Source: Clostridia bacterium (lineage in GTDB: Bacteria; Bacillota; Clostridia; DSM-8532). Taken from it: a stretch of DNA of 5,371 nucleotides. The DNA lies in assembly GCA_026418215.1 (NCBI GenBank), contig JAOABT010000102.1, forward strand, positions 1 to 5,371. The letters are read 5' to 3'. Below are positions 1 to 5,152 of this stretch, piece after piece. Both the position numbers and the translations under genes were made by a program. The notes under the pieces were generated by a model. That model did no database searches. It was not told the origin of the DNA and was given only the letters and a program-made list of their open reading frames with translations. Every line of letters starts with the position of its first letter. Within the stretch, counting starts at the first letter, position 1.

Positions 1-1
1 C

Positions 2-259
2 CCCTCAAGCTACACCGGAAAAGCCTATGCTCAGATCATGCAGAAAAACCTTGTTGCAGATTTGGGTACAAACAATTTAGACATTAAGGCAAGAGGAGAT
101 TTAGCTGTTCTCAAAAAGACGAAAATGCCTGCCGTCCTTGCCGAAGTTGCCTGCATGACCGACCCCGGAGATTTGGCTAATCTCAATACCGATGAATTTA
201 TACAAAAAGCCGCAGCTTCCCTGGCTAAGACGATTGTACAGATACTTAATCTACAATAA
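2..259 (+). CDS. N-acetylmuramoyl-L-alanine amidase (Amidase_3), C-terminal fragment
   Basis: The last 85 residues of a zinc-dependent amidase that cuts the amide bond between N-acetylmuramic acid and L-alanine in peptidoglycan. The 5' end lies outside the window, so signal peptide, cell-wall binding repeats and the first zinc ligands cannot be seen. The reading frame is open from base 2. Visible family signatures are the segment IKARGDLAVLKKTKMPAVL followed by AEVACMTDP. This corresponds to the Amidase_3 (LytC/CwlD/AmiC type) motif in which a conserved Glu, here E48 of the fragment, is the catalytic acid/base. The C-terminal helix (about residues 63-84) is also typical. The protein ends just after the catalytic domain, so any accessory domain must be N-terminal. 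It is probably exported and works in wall turnover, sporulation or germination; which of these cannot be told. The next gene, rph, is about 600 bases away beyond a terminator, so the amidase is probably in a separate transcript. Confidence 0.9.
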   Translation, partial: PSSYTGKAYAQIMQKNLVADLGTNNLDIKARGDLAVLKKTKMPAVLAEVACMTDPGDLANLNTDEFIQKAAASLAKTIVQILNLQ

Positions 260-280
260 GCAAAATCTTTTGATTTGAGA

Positions 281-363
281 GACACCTTTCCGCAGGAATG
301 CCTAGGAAGGCTGTAGTTTGAGCCACACAAAGCTAATGGGCTTAAGTATAAATCAGAGGTGTC
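281..363. other. possible structured RNA element closed by a 9-bp stem
   Basis: Bases 281-289 (GACACCTTT) pair with 355-363 (AGAGGTGTC) to give nine base pairs with one G-U. They enclose two small local hairpins: 309-312 with 321-324 (GGCT/AGCC), and 330-334 with 339-343 (AAGCT/GGCTT, loop AATG). The result is a possible three-way junction about 83 bases long, sitting between the amidase stop and the terminator at 396. The sequence CACAAAGCTAATGGGCTTA slightly recalls the core of a c-di-GMP-I riboswitch, but the second long hairpin is absent and I do not assign it to that class. The strand is uncertain because both strands can fold. It could equally be a chance pairing or a remnant. Confidence 0.25.
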
Positions 364-395
364 AAATATTAGGTATAATCGATTGGCAATACAAA

Positions 396-430
396 AAACG
401 GAGGGGCATAAATGCCCCTCTGTTTATTTA
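396..430. terminator. bidirectional rho-independent terminator
   Basis: A strong hairpin: GAGGGGCAT (401-409) pairs perfectly with ATGCCCCTC (412-420). The stem extends outward through a G-U (400/421), C-G (399/422) and three A-T pairs (396-398 with 423-425), about 14 pairs in all. On the + strand it is followed by the T-rich TGTTTATTTA; on the - strand by the complement of the A-run at 393-398. It should therefore stop transcripts in both directions. It lies 136 bases after the amidase stop, but only about 27 bases beyond the stop of the decayed minus-strand reading frame at 452, a spacing usual for a gene's own terminator. Confidence 0.85.
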
Positions 431-451
431 AGCCTGGACCTCAAACCATTC

Positions 452-623
452 CTACTTCTCGCAGCAAAGCTCATAGTAATGATCGAACAAGAGTTGAGCT
501 TCATTTGGCAAAGGCTTGGTACTTTGGGCTGCATCAAGGTTTATCGTCTAAATAATCTATGAGGCTGTGCTCCGAGGTACGCTGCCTCGCTTCAAGGAAA
601 GGTTGAACCAGGTCTGTAGTAAA
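452..623 (-). pseudogene. possible frameshifted remnant of the 3' end of an unidentified minus-strand gene
   Basis: I do not recognise the family. Reading the minus strand, one frame gives a protein-like stretch from about 623 (FTTDLVQPFLEARQRTSEH and on to LIDYLDD), which then runs into a stop at 534-536. A different frame takes over at about 543 with LDAAQST, PLPNEAQLLFDHYYELC and a final TAG at 452-454. The two pieces together read like one coding 3' end with a single frameshift near 536-546. The terminator at 396-430 starts about 27 bases after the last stop, which fits a real gene end. Upstream of 623 the minus strand looks unlike protein (hydrophobic, low complexity), so the rest of the gene, if there was one, is gone. 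Coding appearance was judged by eye only and chance is a serious alternative. Confidence 0.25.
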
Positions 624-630
624 GTATATT
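603..630 (+). promoter_or_regulatory. candidate sigma-A type promoter upstream of rph
   Basis: TTGAAC at 603-608 (four of six to TTGACA) and TATATT at 625-630 (five of six to TATAAT) are separated by 16 bases. Transcription would begin near 637 and leave a leader of about 230 bases before the rph start at 866, containing the repeats at 642-668 and 681-754. It is the best-scoring promoter pair I found in the gap before the rph cluster. Confidence 0.45.
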
Positions 631-641
631 TTTCTTTTCTG

Positions 642-668
642 GATAACATGCAAAACATATGATAACAT
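642..668. repeat. direct repeat GATAACAT, two copies
   Basis: GATAACAT occurs at 642-649 and again at 661-668, start points 19 bases apart. The second copy runs into the small inverted repeat ATAAT-G-ATTAT at 667-677. The copies lie just downstream of the candidate promoter at 603-630, where a regulator could bind. The region is AT-rich, so chance repetition is possible. Confidence 0.3.
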
Positions 669-680
669 AATGATTATTCC

Positions 681-754
681 AGAATTTCTTAACGACAGCA
701 TAGGATCGTATACGATGCAGGAGGGTCTAAAGGTGTTGCTTTTTAAGAAATTTT
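681..754. repeat. nested inverted repeats in the rph leader, with a 12-bp perfect palindrome at 705-716
   Basis: The outer arms 681-692 (AGAATTTCTTAA) and 743-754 (TTAAGAAATTTT) pair over 12 positions with one G-U. Inside, 697-700 (AGCA) can pair with 737-740 (TGCT). At the centre, ATCGTATACGAT (705-716) is a perfect two-fold palindrome. The outer 3' arm ends in TTTT, but the stem is AT-rich and would make a weak terminator. Two readings are possible: an RNA hairpin in the rph leader, or a DNA operator at the palindrome. It overlaps the possible -35 element at 753-758. Confidence 0.4.
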
Positions 755-785
755 GACTGACTTTAGAACGAGAAAGATTTATAGG
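753..785 (+). promoter_or_regulatory. weak second promoter candidate before rph
   Basis: TTGACT at 753-758 is a good -35 match, but the nearest -10-like sequence, TATAGG at 780-785, is 21 bases away. The overlapping CTGACT at 757-762 gives a 17-base spacer with only four of six matches in each box. TATAGG is also the left arm of an inverted repeat (778-785 with 805-812, one G-U pair). Evidence is marginal. Confidence 0.2.
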
Positions 786-849
786 GATAAAACCTGTTAA
801 GAGACCTATAGAAAGAACAGAATAAAGATACATTAATATTAACAACGTT

Positions 850-857
850 GGATGAGG
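850..857 (+). promoter_or_regulatory. ribosome binding site that selects ATG 866 for rph
   Basis: GGATGAGG ends eight bases before the ATG at 866. A longer frame could begin at TTG 848, but that start would lie on top of this site, and the bases before 848 (TTAATATTAACAACG) have no Shine-Dalgarno sequence. The protein from 866 also begins like known RNase PH proteins. Confidence 0.75.
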
Positions 858-865
858 TTTTCTGC

Positions 866-1600
866 ATGGACAAGGTTCGAGTAGATGGAAGAAAATTCAA
901 TGAACTGAGAAAGGTAAAAATCACACGGGACTACACCAAATATGCCGAGGGCTCAGTACTGGTCGAGTTTGGCGATACCAAGCTGATTTGTACGGCAAGC
1001 GTAGAGGAAAAGGTCCCCCCGTTCAAAAAAGGCATGGGAGAGGGCTGGGTAACGGCGGAATATGACATGCTGCCAAGAGCTACGCTTACCCGCAACAACA
1101 GAGACAGAAACACGCTCAAAATCAATGGGCGGGCCAATGAAATTCAAAGGCTTATCGGCAGGGCCCTAAGATCGGTTATGGATTTGAAGGCTTTGGGCGA
1201 AAGAACCATCACCATTGATTGTGATGTTATTCAGGCCGATGGCGGAACGCGCACAGCAGCCATTACCGGCGGGTTTGTTGCCCTCATGGACGCCTGTGGT
1301 CATCTGGTAAAAAACAAGCTCATCAGTGAAATACCTATAAAGGATTTTGTTGCGGCTATCAGCGTGGGCTTCGTAAACGGTCAGGAGCTTTTAGACCTTT
1401 GCTATGCGGAGGATTCAAAGGCTACCGTGGACATGAATGTGGTCATGACGGCCTCGGGCCAGCTCATAGAGGTTCAGGCCACCGGCGAGGAAAGTCCCTT
1501 TGAACGAAAGGTACTGGATCATTTGCTTGATCTTGCTCAGTCCGGTATTGAAAGCCTTATCGATATTCAGAGAAATGTACTCTTGTCTAAGGAGAAATAG
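866..1600 (+). CDS. rph: ribonuclease PH (tRNA 3'-end phosphorolytic exoribonuclease)
   Basis: A 244-residue cytoplasmic enzyme that removes 3' nucleotides from tRNA precursors using phosphate and releasing nucleoside diphosphates; the family forms hexameric rings. The length matches other bacterial RNase PH proteins of about 240-245 residues. Signatures in order are [12 protein letters not shown] (4-15), [16 protein letters not shown] (58-73), [13 protein letters not shown] (90-102), [18 protein letters not shown] (119-136, phosphate- and RNA-binding region) and [15 protein letters not shown] (177-191, with acidic D177, D183 and D189). The motif before EIQRLIGR reads GRA where GRT is common. 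The alternative TTG start at 848 would add six residues (MDEVFC) not typical of the family. It is the first gene of a tight cluster, with rdgB starting one base after its stop. In Bacillus subtilis rph is likewise followed by the rdgB homologue (ysnA) and a phosphoesterase (ysnB). Confidence 0.97.
   Translation: MDKVRVDGRKFNELRKVKITRDYTKYAEGSVLVEFGDTKLICTASVEEKVPPFKKGMGEGWVTAEYDMLPRATLTRNNRDRNTLKINGRANEIQRLIGRALRSVMDLKALGERTITIDCDVIQADGGTRTAAITGGFVALMDACGHLVKNKLISEIPIKDFVAAISVGFVNGQELLDLCYAEDSKATVDMNVVMTASGQLIEVQATGEESPFERKVLDHLLDLAQSGIESLIDIQRNVLLSKEK
1589..1594 (+). promoter_or_regulatory. ribosome binding site that selects GTG 1602 for rdgB
   Basis: AAGGAG lies inside the last codons of rph and ends seven bases before GTG 1602. 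The frame is open from 1500, but starts before 1602 would put a long overlap on rph, and the added residues do not resemble the family. GTG 1602 gives the family start TRLIIATKNKGKV. Because the site lies within rph, translation of rdgB is probably coupled to rph. Confidence 0.85.
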
Positions 1601-1601
1601 T

Positions 1602-2195
1602 GTGACAAGGCTCATTATAGCGACAAAAAACAAAGGCAAGGTTAAGGAAATCAAGGAGCTGCTGCAAGGCTGCGACTATGAGGTGCTTTCACTAGCCGAG
1701 GTCGGCATTGATGCTGATGTTGAAGAGGATGGGCAGACCTTTGAGGAAAACTCCCTCAAAAAGGCTGCCAGCATTCAGACGTTAACAGGCGGATGGGTGA
1801 TAGCCGATGACAGCGGCATCGAGATAGATTTTTTGAATGGTGCGCCCGGTATTTATTCGGCACGATTTTTGGGAGAAGCAACCGATATTCAACGCTATGA
1901 GGGCATATTAACGCTCTTAAGCGGCATTCCCGACGAGTATAGAACGGCCCGGTTTGTGTGTGCGGCCTCTGTTTGCACAGATGAAGCTCATTACACTTTC
2001 CTTGGCAAGGTTGAGGGTCGTATTGCTTGGGAACCCTCCGGTAGCAACGGCTTTGGCTATGACCCTGTTTTCTATGTGCCCGAGCACCGGCAAACGGTTG
2101 CGCAAATGGATGCCGAGCTTAAAAATAGAATCAGCCATCGCGGTGTCGCCTTTAAGCTTTTAGCCCAAAAACTTAAGGAATTAAGCAGGGGATAG
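1602..2195 (+). CDS. rdgB: XTP/dITP pyrophosphatase (HAM1/RdgB family)
   Basis: A 197-residue house-cleaning nucleotidase that hydrolyses XTP, ITP and dITP to the monophosphate and pyrophosphate, keeping deaminated purines out of DNA and RNA. Length equals that of E. coli RdgB. Motifs in order are LIIATKNKGKVKEIKELL (4-21, start of the nucleotide pocket), TFEENSLKKA (46-55), VIADDSGIEID (66-76, with the acidic pair D69-D70), NGAPGIYSARF (79-89), GSNGFGYDPVFYVP (147-160) and KNRISHRGVAF (174-184, base recognition). No expected motif is missing. GTG is the start codon, chosen from the AAGGAG site at 1589 and the family N-terminus. The one-base gap from rph and the five-base gap to the next gene argue for one transcript, so RNA trimming and nucleotide-pool cleaning are probably expressed together. 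Confidence 0.97.
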   Translation: MTRLIIATKNKGKVKEIKELLQGCDYEVLSLAEVGIDADVEEDGQTFEENSLKKAASIQTLTGGWVIADDSGIEIDFLNGAPGIYSARFLGEATDIQRYEGILTLLSGIPDEYRTARFVCAASVCTDEAHYTFLGKVEGRIAWEPSGSNGFGYDPVFYVPEHRQTVAQMDAELKNRISHRGVAFKLLAQKLKELSRG

Positions 2196-2200
2196 AGGAA

Positions 2201-2680
2201 ATGAAGCTTTTCCTGATCATGAGTGATACACACGGTGAGCTCAAGGAGGCAAAACGCATCGTAGACCAGTGTTCATTCGCTGATGCCGTCATCCACTTGG
2301 GGGATTACGTCAGAGATGTAAAAAGTCTTGAAAGGCAATATCCTGAAAAGGAGTTTATCTGGGTGCAAGGGAACTGTGATTATGGTTTCAATGAGCCGCT
2401 TGATAAGCTGATTGACGTTGAGGGAAAGCGTGTCTTTCTAACCCATGGTCACCGTTATGATGTGAAAAGCGGTCTTGGGCGTTTGGAGAGCCGAGCTTTA
2501 CAGGAGAAGGCCGACGTCATCCTGTTTGGTCATACTCATATACCCTTCCTAAAGAAAGGACCGGGCTTGTGTATGCTGAATCCGGGAAGTCTGGGCCAAC
2601 CGCGGGGCTTTTCGGGATCGACATTCGCTCTGCTTGAGATAGGAAACGGCTTGGTTGAAGCAAGAATTCTTGATGCTTGA
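2201..2680 (+). CDS. metallophosphoesterase, YfcE/MJ0936 family (YsnB-like)
   Basis: A 159-residue calcineurin-like phosphoesterase with a two-metal active site. All the usual metal-binding blocks are present: SDTHG (8-12, D9 and H11), HLGDY (32-36, D35), GNCD (57-60, N58), THGH (81-84, H82) and FGHTH (109-113, H111 and H113). The family marker LNPGSLGQPRG follows at 126-136. Size and motif order match YfcE/MJ0936 and B. subtilis YsnB, which show phosphodiesterase activity on artificial substrates in family members; the natural substrate is not established. There is no signal peptide or membrane segment, so it is cytoplasmic. AGGGGA (2187-2192) gives an eight-base spacing to ATG 2201. It starts five bases after rdgB. 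A perfect 12-bp palindrome (2661-2672, CAAGAATTCTTG) lies in its last codons and is probably incidental. Confidence 0.93.
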   Translation: MKLFLIMSDTHGELKEAKRIVDQCSFADAVIHLGDYVRDVKSLERQYPEKEFIWVQGNCDYGFNEPLDKLIDVEGKRVFLTHGHRYDVKSGLGRLESRALQEKADVILFGHTHIPFLKKGPGLCMLNPGSLGQPRGFSGSTFALLEIGNGLVEARILDA

Positions 2681-2701
2681 AAGAAGGTACGCTCTCGAAA
2701 G

Positions 2702-3841
2702 ATGATTTATTTTGATAACAGTGCCACCACCAAACCCTATAAGGAAGTCGTTGAGCTTGTGTCAAGGCTTATGCTCGAGGAATTCGGAAATTCTTCCTCG
2801 CTTCATGTGCTTGGCATACGAGCTGAGCGTATCTTAGAAAACAGCAGGAAATCGCTTGCTGAGAGCATCAAGGCGCAGCCTGATGAAATTGTGTTTACCT
2901 CAGGCGGTACAGAATCGGTCAATATGGCCATTAAAGGCGGCTGTGAAGCCATGAAGCGAACGGGAAAGCATATCCTAACCTCCCCCGTAGAGCACGATGC
3001 TGCGCTGGAATCACTGAAGCTCTTGCAAGGTATGGGGTTTGAACTTGAAATCATAAGCGTGGATGAGTTTGGTCGTATTGACCTTGAGGACCTTGAAAGA
3101 AAGCTTCGGAAGGATACCATATTCGTCAATATCATGGCGGTTAATAATGAGCTTGGTACGATAGAACCTGTGACAGAAGCTGCTCAGATTATTAAACAGA
3201 CCAATCCTGCGGCTCTTTTTCATGTTGATGCTGTGCAAGCCTATGGTAAGCTTTCTATTAATGTGAAAAGCCTTAAAGCAGACCTTATCTCGTTCAGCAG
3301 CCACAAGGTTCATGGGCCAAAAGGGGTAGGCATGCTCTATGTCAGGCAGGGAACAAGGCTTCATCCCATCCTCTCAGGTGGCGGGCATGAGCGCAAGCTC
3401 CGTTCTGGCACAGTGAATGTTCCTGGAATTGCCGGGTTTAGCCTTGCTGTCTCTCTTAAGATGCAAAGGATGGCCGAGGACCAGGCCCGCTGCCAAAAGG
3501 TAAGGGAAAGGCTTCTTTCTGAGCTGGATTCCCGGCTGGGTCTTAGGCTTAGGGTCAACTCACCCGAGGACGGAATCGCAAATATCCTGAATATTTCTTT
3601 AGAGGGTGTAAAAGCAGAGGTTCTGCTTCATCTGCTTGAAATGAAGGAGATCTATATTTCAAGCGGTTCTGCCTGCCACTCCAAACGCGATACCACGAGC
3701 CATGTGCTTAAGGCTGTAGGAATACCGCCGGTGTGGGCCGAAGGTGCACTTCGCTTCAGCTTCTGCGGTGACAACACAGAGGAAGAGGCAGAAAGCTGCG
3801 CTATGGCTTTAGAGGAAGCTTACAACACATTGAAAAGATAA
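2702..3841 (+). CDS. cysteine desulfurase (NifS/IscS class, likely ThiI-partnered NifZ type)
   Basis: A 379-residue PLP enzyme (aminotransferase class V) that takes sulfur from L-cysteine, leaving alanine and an enzyme-bound persulfide. Signatures: YFDNSATT (3-10), FTSGGTESVNMAIKG (65-79), PVEHDA (95-100, with H98 stacking on PLP), VNNELGTIEPV (147-157), HVDAVQA (174-180, D176 and Q179), SFSSHKVHGPKG (197-208, with K202 the PLP lysine) and GGGHERKLRSGT (226-237). The catalytic cysteine is C325 in SSGSACHSKR, a long-loop class I arrangement. The C-terminal FSFCGDNTEEE carries an extra cysteine (C355) that I do not recall as usual. The ribosome site is poor: AAGAAGG at 2681-2687 is 14 bases from ATG 2702, with only GAAAG closer. 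It starts 21 bases after the phosphoesterase and precedes thiI, the arrangement of the B. subtilis nifZ-thiI pair, so tRNA thiolation is the likely job. A general Fe-S cluster role cannot be excluded, although no iscU-like gene is adjacent. Confidence 0.93.
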   Translation: MIYFDNSATTKPYKEVVELVSRLMLEEFGNSSSLHVLGIRAERILENSRKSLAESIKAQPDEIVFTSGGTESVNMAIKGGCEAMKRTGKHILTSPVEHDAALESLKLLQGMGFELEIISVDEFGRIDLEDLERKLRKDTIFVNIMAVNNELGTIEPVTEAAQIIKQTNPAALFHVDAVQAYGKLSINVKSLKADLISFSSHKVHGPKGVGMLYVRQGTRLHPILSGGGHERKLRSGTVNVPGIAGFSLAVSLKMQRMAEDQARCQKVRERLLSELDSRLGLRLRVNSPEDGIANILNISLEGVKAEVLLHLLEMKEIYISSGSACHSKRDTTSHVLKAVGIPPVWAEGALRFSFCGDNTEEEAESCAMALEEAYNTLKR

Positions 3842-3861
3842 GAATTCACTGACTAAATAAA

Positions 3862-3884
3862 TGGCATAAGAAACAAATATGCCA
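3862..3884. repeat. small hairpin between the cysteine desulfurase gene and thiI
   Basis: TGGCATA (3862-3868) and TATGCCA (3878-3884) form a perfect 7-bp stem with a 9-base A-rich loop. No T-run follows (ATTTGAAAGG), so it is not a convincing terminator. The thiI ribosome site (GAAAGGG, 3889-3895) starts four bases after the stem, so it could influence translation or mark an mRNA processing site. No good promoter is visible in this 65-base gap, and co-transcription with the desulfurase is likely. Confidence 0.4.
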
Positions 3885-3906
3885 ATTTGAAAGGGTTCTG
3901 ATCACC

Positions 3907-5079
3907 ATGGAAAACATCATCCTGATTCGTTATGAAGAAATATTCCTGAAGGGCTTAAACAGAAATCTCTTCGAGAACAGGCTTGTTAAGAATATCAAGC
4001 GCCAGCTGGACGGCATAGGTGTTATAAAGGTCACTCGTTCCCAAAGCCGCATTTATATTGAATCCCATGATCCTGGCTTCGATTATGAAGAGGCAAAGGA
4101 AAGGCTTAAACGCGTATTCGGAGTAGCTTCCATCAGTCCTGTTGTGAAGGTGCCTGTTAGCTACGAAGCCATCAAGGATGCTGCAGTTGCGATAGTAGGC
4201 GACTTAATCAAACGTAAGGGCTATAGAACCTTCAAGGTAGAGGCAAAAAGAGGAGATAAAAGCTTTCCCATGAATAGCCCCCAAATCTGTGCTGATCTCG
4301 GCGGTGTTCTATTGGACCGCTTTACAGAGCTGAGGGTGAATGTTCATCAGCCAGATTTTATTCTTTATGTCGAGGTCCGTGATTATTCTTATCTTTACTC
4401 AGAGATTATTCCCATGGCAAAAGGCCTTCCGACAGGAACAGGCGGCAAAGCCACGCTGCTTCTGTCAGGAGGAATAGACAGCCCGGTCGCAGGCTGGATG
4501 ATTGCAAAACGCGGTGTCGAGCTGGAGGCTGTTTATTTTCATAGCTACCCCTATACCAGCGAACGTGCACGGGACAAGGTCGTGAAGCTGGCAGAAATCC
4601 TATCCAAGTGGTGTATGGGCATCAAGCTTCATATTGTTCCGTTTACAGAGATACAGCTTGAAATCAACAGTAAATGTCCGCAGGATTACCTCACCATTAT
4701 TATGAGGCGCTACATGATGAAGATTGCGCAGCGCATTGCTGAAAAGGGCGGCTCATTAGGTTTAATAACCGGCGAGGCTATCGGCCAGGTTGCAAGCCAG
4801 ACCATGGAAAGCATGCTCGTCACCAATCATGCCGTTACCATGCCCGTATACCGTCCTTGCGTCGGTATGGATAAAAACGAAGTCATTGAGATTGCCCGTA
4901 GAATTGAAACCTTTGAGACCTCTATTTTGCCTTATGAGGATTGCTGCACGGTCTTTGTTGCCAAACACCCTGTTACAAGGCCATTCTTGGACAAAACTCT
5001 GGAATATGAGAAAGTGCTCGATGAAGAGCGCTTAATTACAGAAGCTGTCAATCAAACAGAAGTCGTTGAATTATTATGA
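3907..5079 (+). CDS. thiI: tRNA 4-thiouridine synthase ThiI, rhodanese-less form
   Basis: A 390-residue cytoplasmic enzyme that adenylates uridine 8 of tRNA with ATP and replaces the oxygen with sulfur to make 4-thiouridine. N-terminal ferredoxin-like domain: IILIRYEEIFLKGLNRN (4-20). THUMP domain, roughly 60-165: SFPMNSPQICADLGG (119-133), then VEVRDYSYLYSE (155-166). The PP-loop ATPase domain has LLLSGGIDSPVAGW (184-197), YFHSYPYTSERA (210-221), ITGEAIGQVASQT (287-299) and the cysteine-containing LPYEDCCTVF (341-350), where the acceptor cysteine of the ATPase domain should lie. The chain stops at 390, so the C-terminal rhodanese domain of the 482-residue E. coli protein is missing, as in Bacillus. 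Sulfur would then come straight from the desulfurase just upstream, and the thiazole-synthesis role, which needs the rhodanese domain in enterobacteria, is unlikely. GAAAGGG (3889-3895) lies 11 bases before ATG 3907. Confidence 0.96.
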   Translation: MENIILIRYEEIFLKGLNRNLFENRLVKNIKRQLDGIGVIKVTRSQSRIYIESHDPGFDYEEAKERLKRVFGVASISPVVKVPVSYEAIKDAAVAIVGDLIKRKGYRTFKVEAKRGDKSFPMNSPQICADLGGVLLDRFTELRVNVHQPDFILYVEVRDYSYLYSEIIPMAKGLPTGTGGKATLLLSGGIDSPVAGWMIAKRGVELEAVYFHSYPYTSERARDKVVKLAEILSKWCMGIKLHIVPFTEIQLEINSKCPQDYLTIIMRRYMMKIAQRIAEKGGSLGLITGEAIGQVASQTMESMLVTNHAVTMPVYRPCVGMDKNEVIEIARRIETFETSILPYEDCCTVFVAKHPVTRPFLDKTLEYEKVLDEERLITEAVNQTEVVELL

Positions 5080-5085
5080 TATAAT
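5077..5085 (+). promoter_or_regulatory. extended -10 promoter overlapping the thiI stop codon
   Basis: TGATATAAT contains a perfect TATAAT (5080-5085) preceded by TG one base upstream, an extended -10 element. The TG comes from the TGA stop codon of thiI (5077-5079). No good -35 box is seen 16-18 bases upstream, which extended -10 promoters tolerate. The start point would be near 5092, giving a leader of about 60 bases before the DUF2225 gene. That leader has a possible 6-bp stem (5093-5098 with 5122-5127, one G-U). Confidence 0.6.
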
Positions 5086-5152
5086 GATTTTAGTCTGCTT
5101 TGGGTGGTAAATTTGTTTGTTGTAGACATATCAGAATAGGGGATGCATCAGA

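Noticed and set aside
292..344. c-di-GMP-I (GEMM) riboswitch
   Set aside because: CACAAAGCTAATGGGCTTA resembles part of the core, but the GCAAACC segment, the GNRA-capped first hairpin and the second long hairpin are absent.
281..363. A tRNA gene (7-bp outer stem, about 83 bases)
   Set aside because: No T-arm GGTTCGAATCC-type sequence precedes the 3' arm, and there is no D-arm or anticodon stem of the right geometry.
369..395. TATAAT at 374-379 as a promoter
   Set aside because: No -35 box at the right distance, and any transcript would meet the terminator within a few bases.
359..562. A 67-codon + strand open frame
   Set aside because: It starts at a non-ATG codon inside the putative folded element, runs straight through the strong terminator hairpin, and has no convincing ribosome site or recognisable motif.
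573..589. CGAGG/CCTCG hairpin as a terminator
   Set aside because: Only five pairs and followed by CTTCAAGG rather than a T-run.
659..668. Sigma-K-like -10 (CATATGATA) for a sporulation promoter
   Set aside because: The motif is short and degenerate in AT-rich DNA, and no matching upstream element could be defended.
534..845. A 103-codon minus-strand open frame before rph
   Set aside because: Its first two-thirds is hydrophobic, low-complexity text over AT-rich leader DNA. Only the last part (about 536-623) looks coding, and it is treated as a possible remnant instead.
848..865. TTG 848 as the rph start
   Set aside because: It overlaps the best ribosome site (850-857), lacks one of its own, and adds six residues foreign to the family N-terminus.
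2661..2672. Perfect palindrome CAAGAATTCTTG at the end of the phosphoesterase gene
   Set aside because: It lies within coding sequence and has no T-run; as an isolated 12-bp palindrome it is more likely chance than a terminator or operator.
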